From assembly GCF_030433685.1 (NCBI RefSeq), contig NZ_JAROCF010000001.1, forward strand, positions 3,782,001 through 3,846,000: DNA of 64,000 nt. Direction: 5' to 3'. Positions 63,639 to 64,000 of the stretch are shown here, one piece after another. A program made the position numbers and the translations under genes. The notes beneath the pieces were generated by a model, which worked only from the letters and a program-made list of their open reading frames with translations, did not search any database and was not told the origin of the DNA. Source of the DNA: Leifsonia williamsii. Lineage in GTDB: Bacteria > Actinomycetota > Actinomycetes > Actinomycetales > Microbacteriaceae. How positions within the stretch are numbered: the stretch's first letter is position 1; every line of letters begins with the position of its first letter.

Positions 63639-64000
63639 GGGGTGCCTGCCTGTCTCTCATGAACGGGATGCCGTCGATCTTCTGGCCGCCGACCCGCACC
63701 TCGTAGTGCAGGTGGCAGCCGGTGGAGGCTCCGGTCGTCCCGACGCGCGCGATCGGCTGGCCGGCGCTCACGCCCTGGCCGATGCCGACGAGGATGCCGC
63801 CGTCGCGGATGTGCGCGTAGCCGGTCTCGACGCCGTTGCCGTTGTCGATGAGCACGAAGTTGCCGTAGGTGCCGAGCGGGCCGGCGTACTCCACGGTGCC
63901 GCCGAACGCGGCGTAGATCGGCGAGTTGCAGCCCGCGCCGATGTCGATACCCATGTGGTAGGTGCTGCCGACGCCGCCCGGCGACGGACGTGCGCCGAAG
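63631..64000 (-). CDS. M23 family metallopeptidase, C-terminal part (5' end outside window)
   Basis: Peptidoglycan metalloendopeptidase of the LytM/M23 type; the reading frame continues beyond base 64000. Seen: FGARPSPGG, then YHMGIDIGAG with the His-x3-Asp zinc ligands, GGTVEYAG, GYAHI and CHLHYEVRVGG with the second HxH pair, all in family order. The last residues are MRDRQAPLG. It is followed with an 8-bp overlap by the NlpC/P60 gene, so the two wall enzymes are made together. Confidence 0.93.
   Translation of the reverse strand, partial: FGARPSPGGVGSTYHMGIDIGAGCNSPIYAAFGGTVEYAGPLGTYGNFVLIDNGNGVETGYAHIRDGGILVGIGQGVSAGQPIARVGTTGASTGCHLHYEVRVGGQKIDGIPFMRDRQAPLG

Overview
The window is very GC-rich, densely coded DNA from a high-GC Gram-positive bacterium. 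The gene order around tilS-hpt-ftsH-folE-folP-folB-folK-panC-lysS-clpC-radA is the classic actinobacterial one. A 57-residue protein beside lysS, DUF3180 and the paired PH-domain proteins point to Microbacteriaceae, possibly Leifsonia or a near relative; the genus is an inference. Layout: (1) 1-4.3 kb holds a partial Hsp20, a PucR-type regulator, a membrane protein of unknown function and CsbD. (2) 4.3-12.3 kb is a six-gene operon for L-gulonate/D-fructuronate/D-mannonate catabolism (uxuB-like reductase, zinc dehydrogenase, transporter, ManD, KDPG aldolase, KDG kinase), read divergently from a LacI regulator. Together these enzymes convert a hexonate to pyruvate and glyceraldehyde-3-phosphate. 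(3) 12.4-15.1 kb has an ABM-fold protein, an acidic unknown protein and a WxL-like secreted protein paired with a DUF916 membrane-anchored partner. (4) 15.2-19.6 kb has a GH3 glycosidase and a sugar MFS transporter, divergent from a rare fusion of two TetR repressors in one chain. (5) 19.7-36.5 kb is a genomic island of about 16.8 kb inserted in the 3' end of tRNA-Ser(CGA). It is bounded by a 72-bp imperfect direct repeat and carries a 20-bp exact repeat inside each end. No integrase is visible. The cargo is a glycoside-utilisation regulon: five genes on the minus strand (GH3, Gfo/Idh oxidoreductase, GH2, two SGNH esterases) and four on the plus strand (MFS transporter, TetR, GH3, GH2). Three TTTTCCC...GGGAAAA palindromes lie in front of its transcription units. 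The right part of the island is visibly less GC-rich and holds a non-coding stretch and an orphan membrane protein. (6) 36.6-64 kb is chromosomal backbone: an SGNH hydrolase, an alpha/beta hydrolase, radA, an N-acetylglutamate synthase-like GNAT, clpC, a lipoprotein, pirin, cardiolipin synthase, lysS, panC and a DUF2520 protein, two PH-domain proteins, DUF3180, folK-folB-folP-folE, ftsH, an alpha/beta hydrolase/TetR pair, hpt, tilS, ppa, and two peptidoglycan hydrolases (NlpC/P60 and M23, the latter running off the end). Compactness is extreme: many neighbouring genes overlap by the 4 bases ATGA or GTGA. The most interesting parts are the island with its operator family, the double-TetR switch, the complete gulonate operon whose dehydrogenase lacks the structural-zinc cysteines, and a 68-bp palindromic element found twice.
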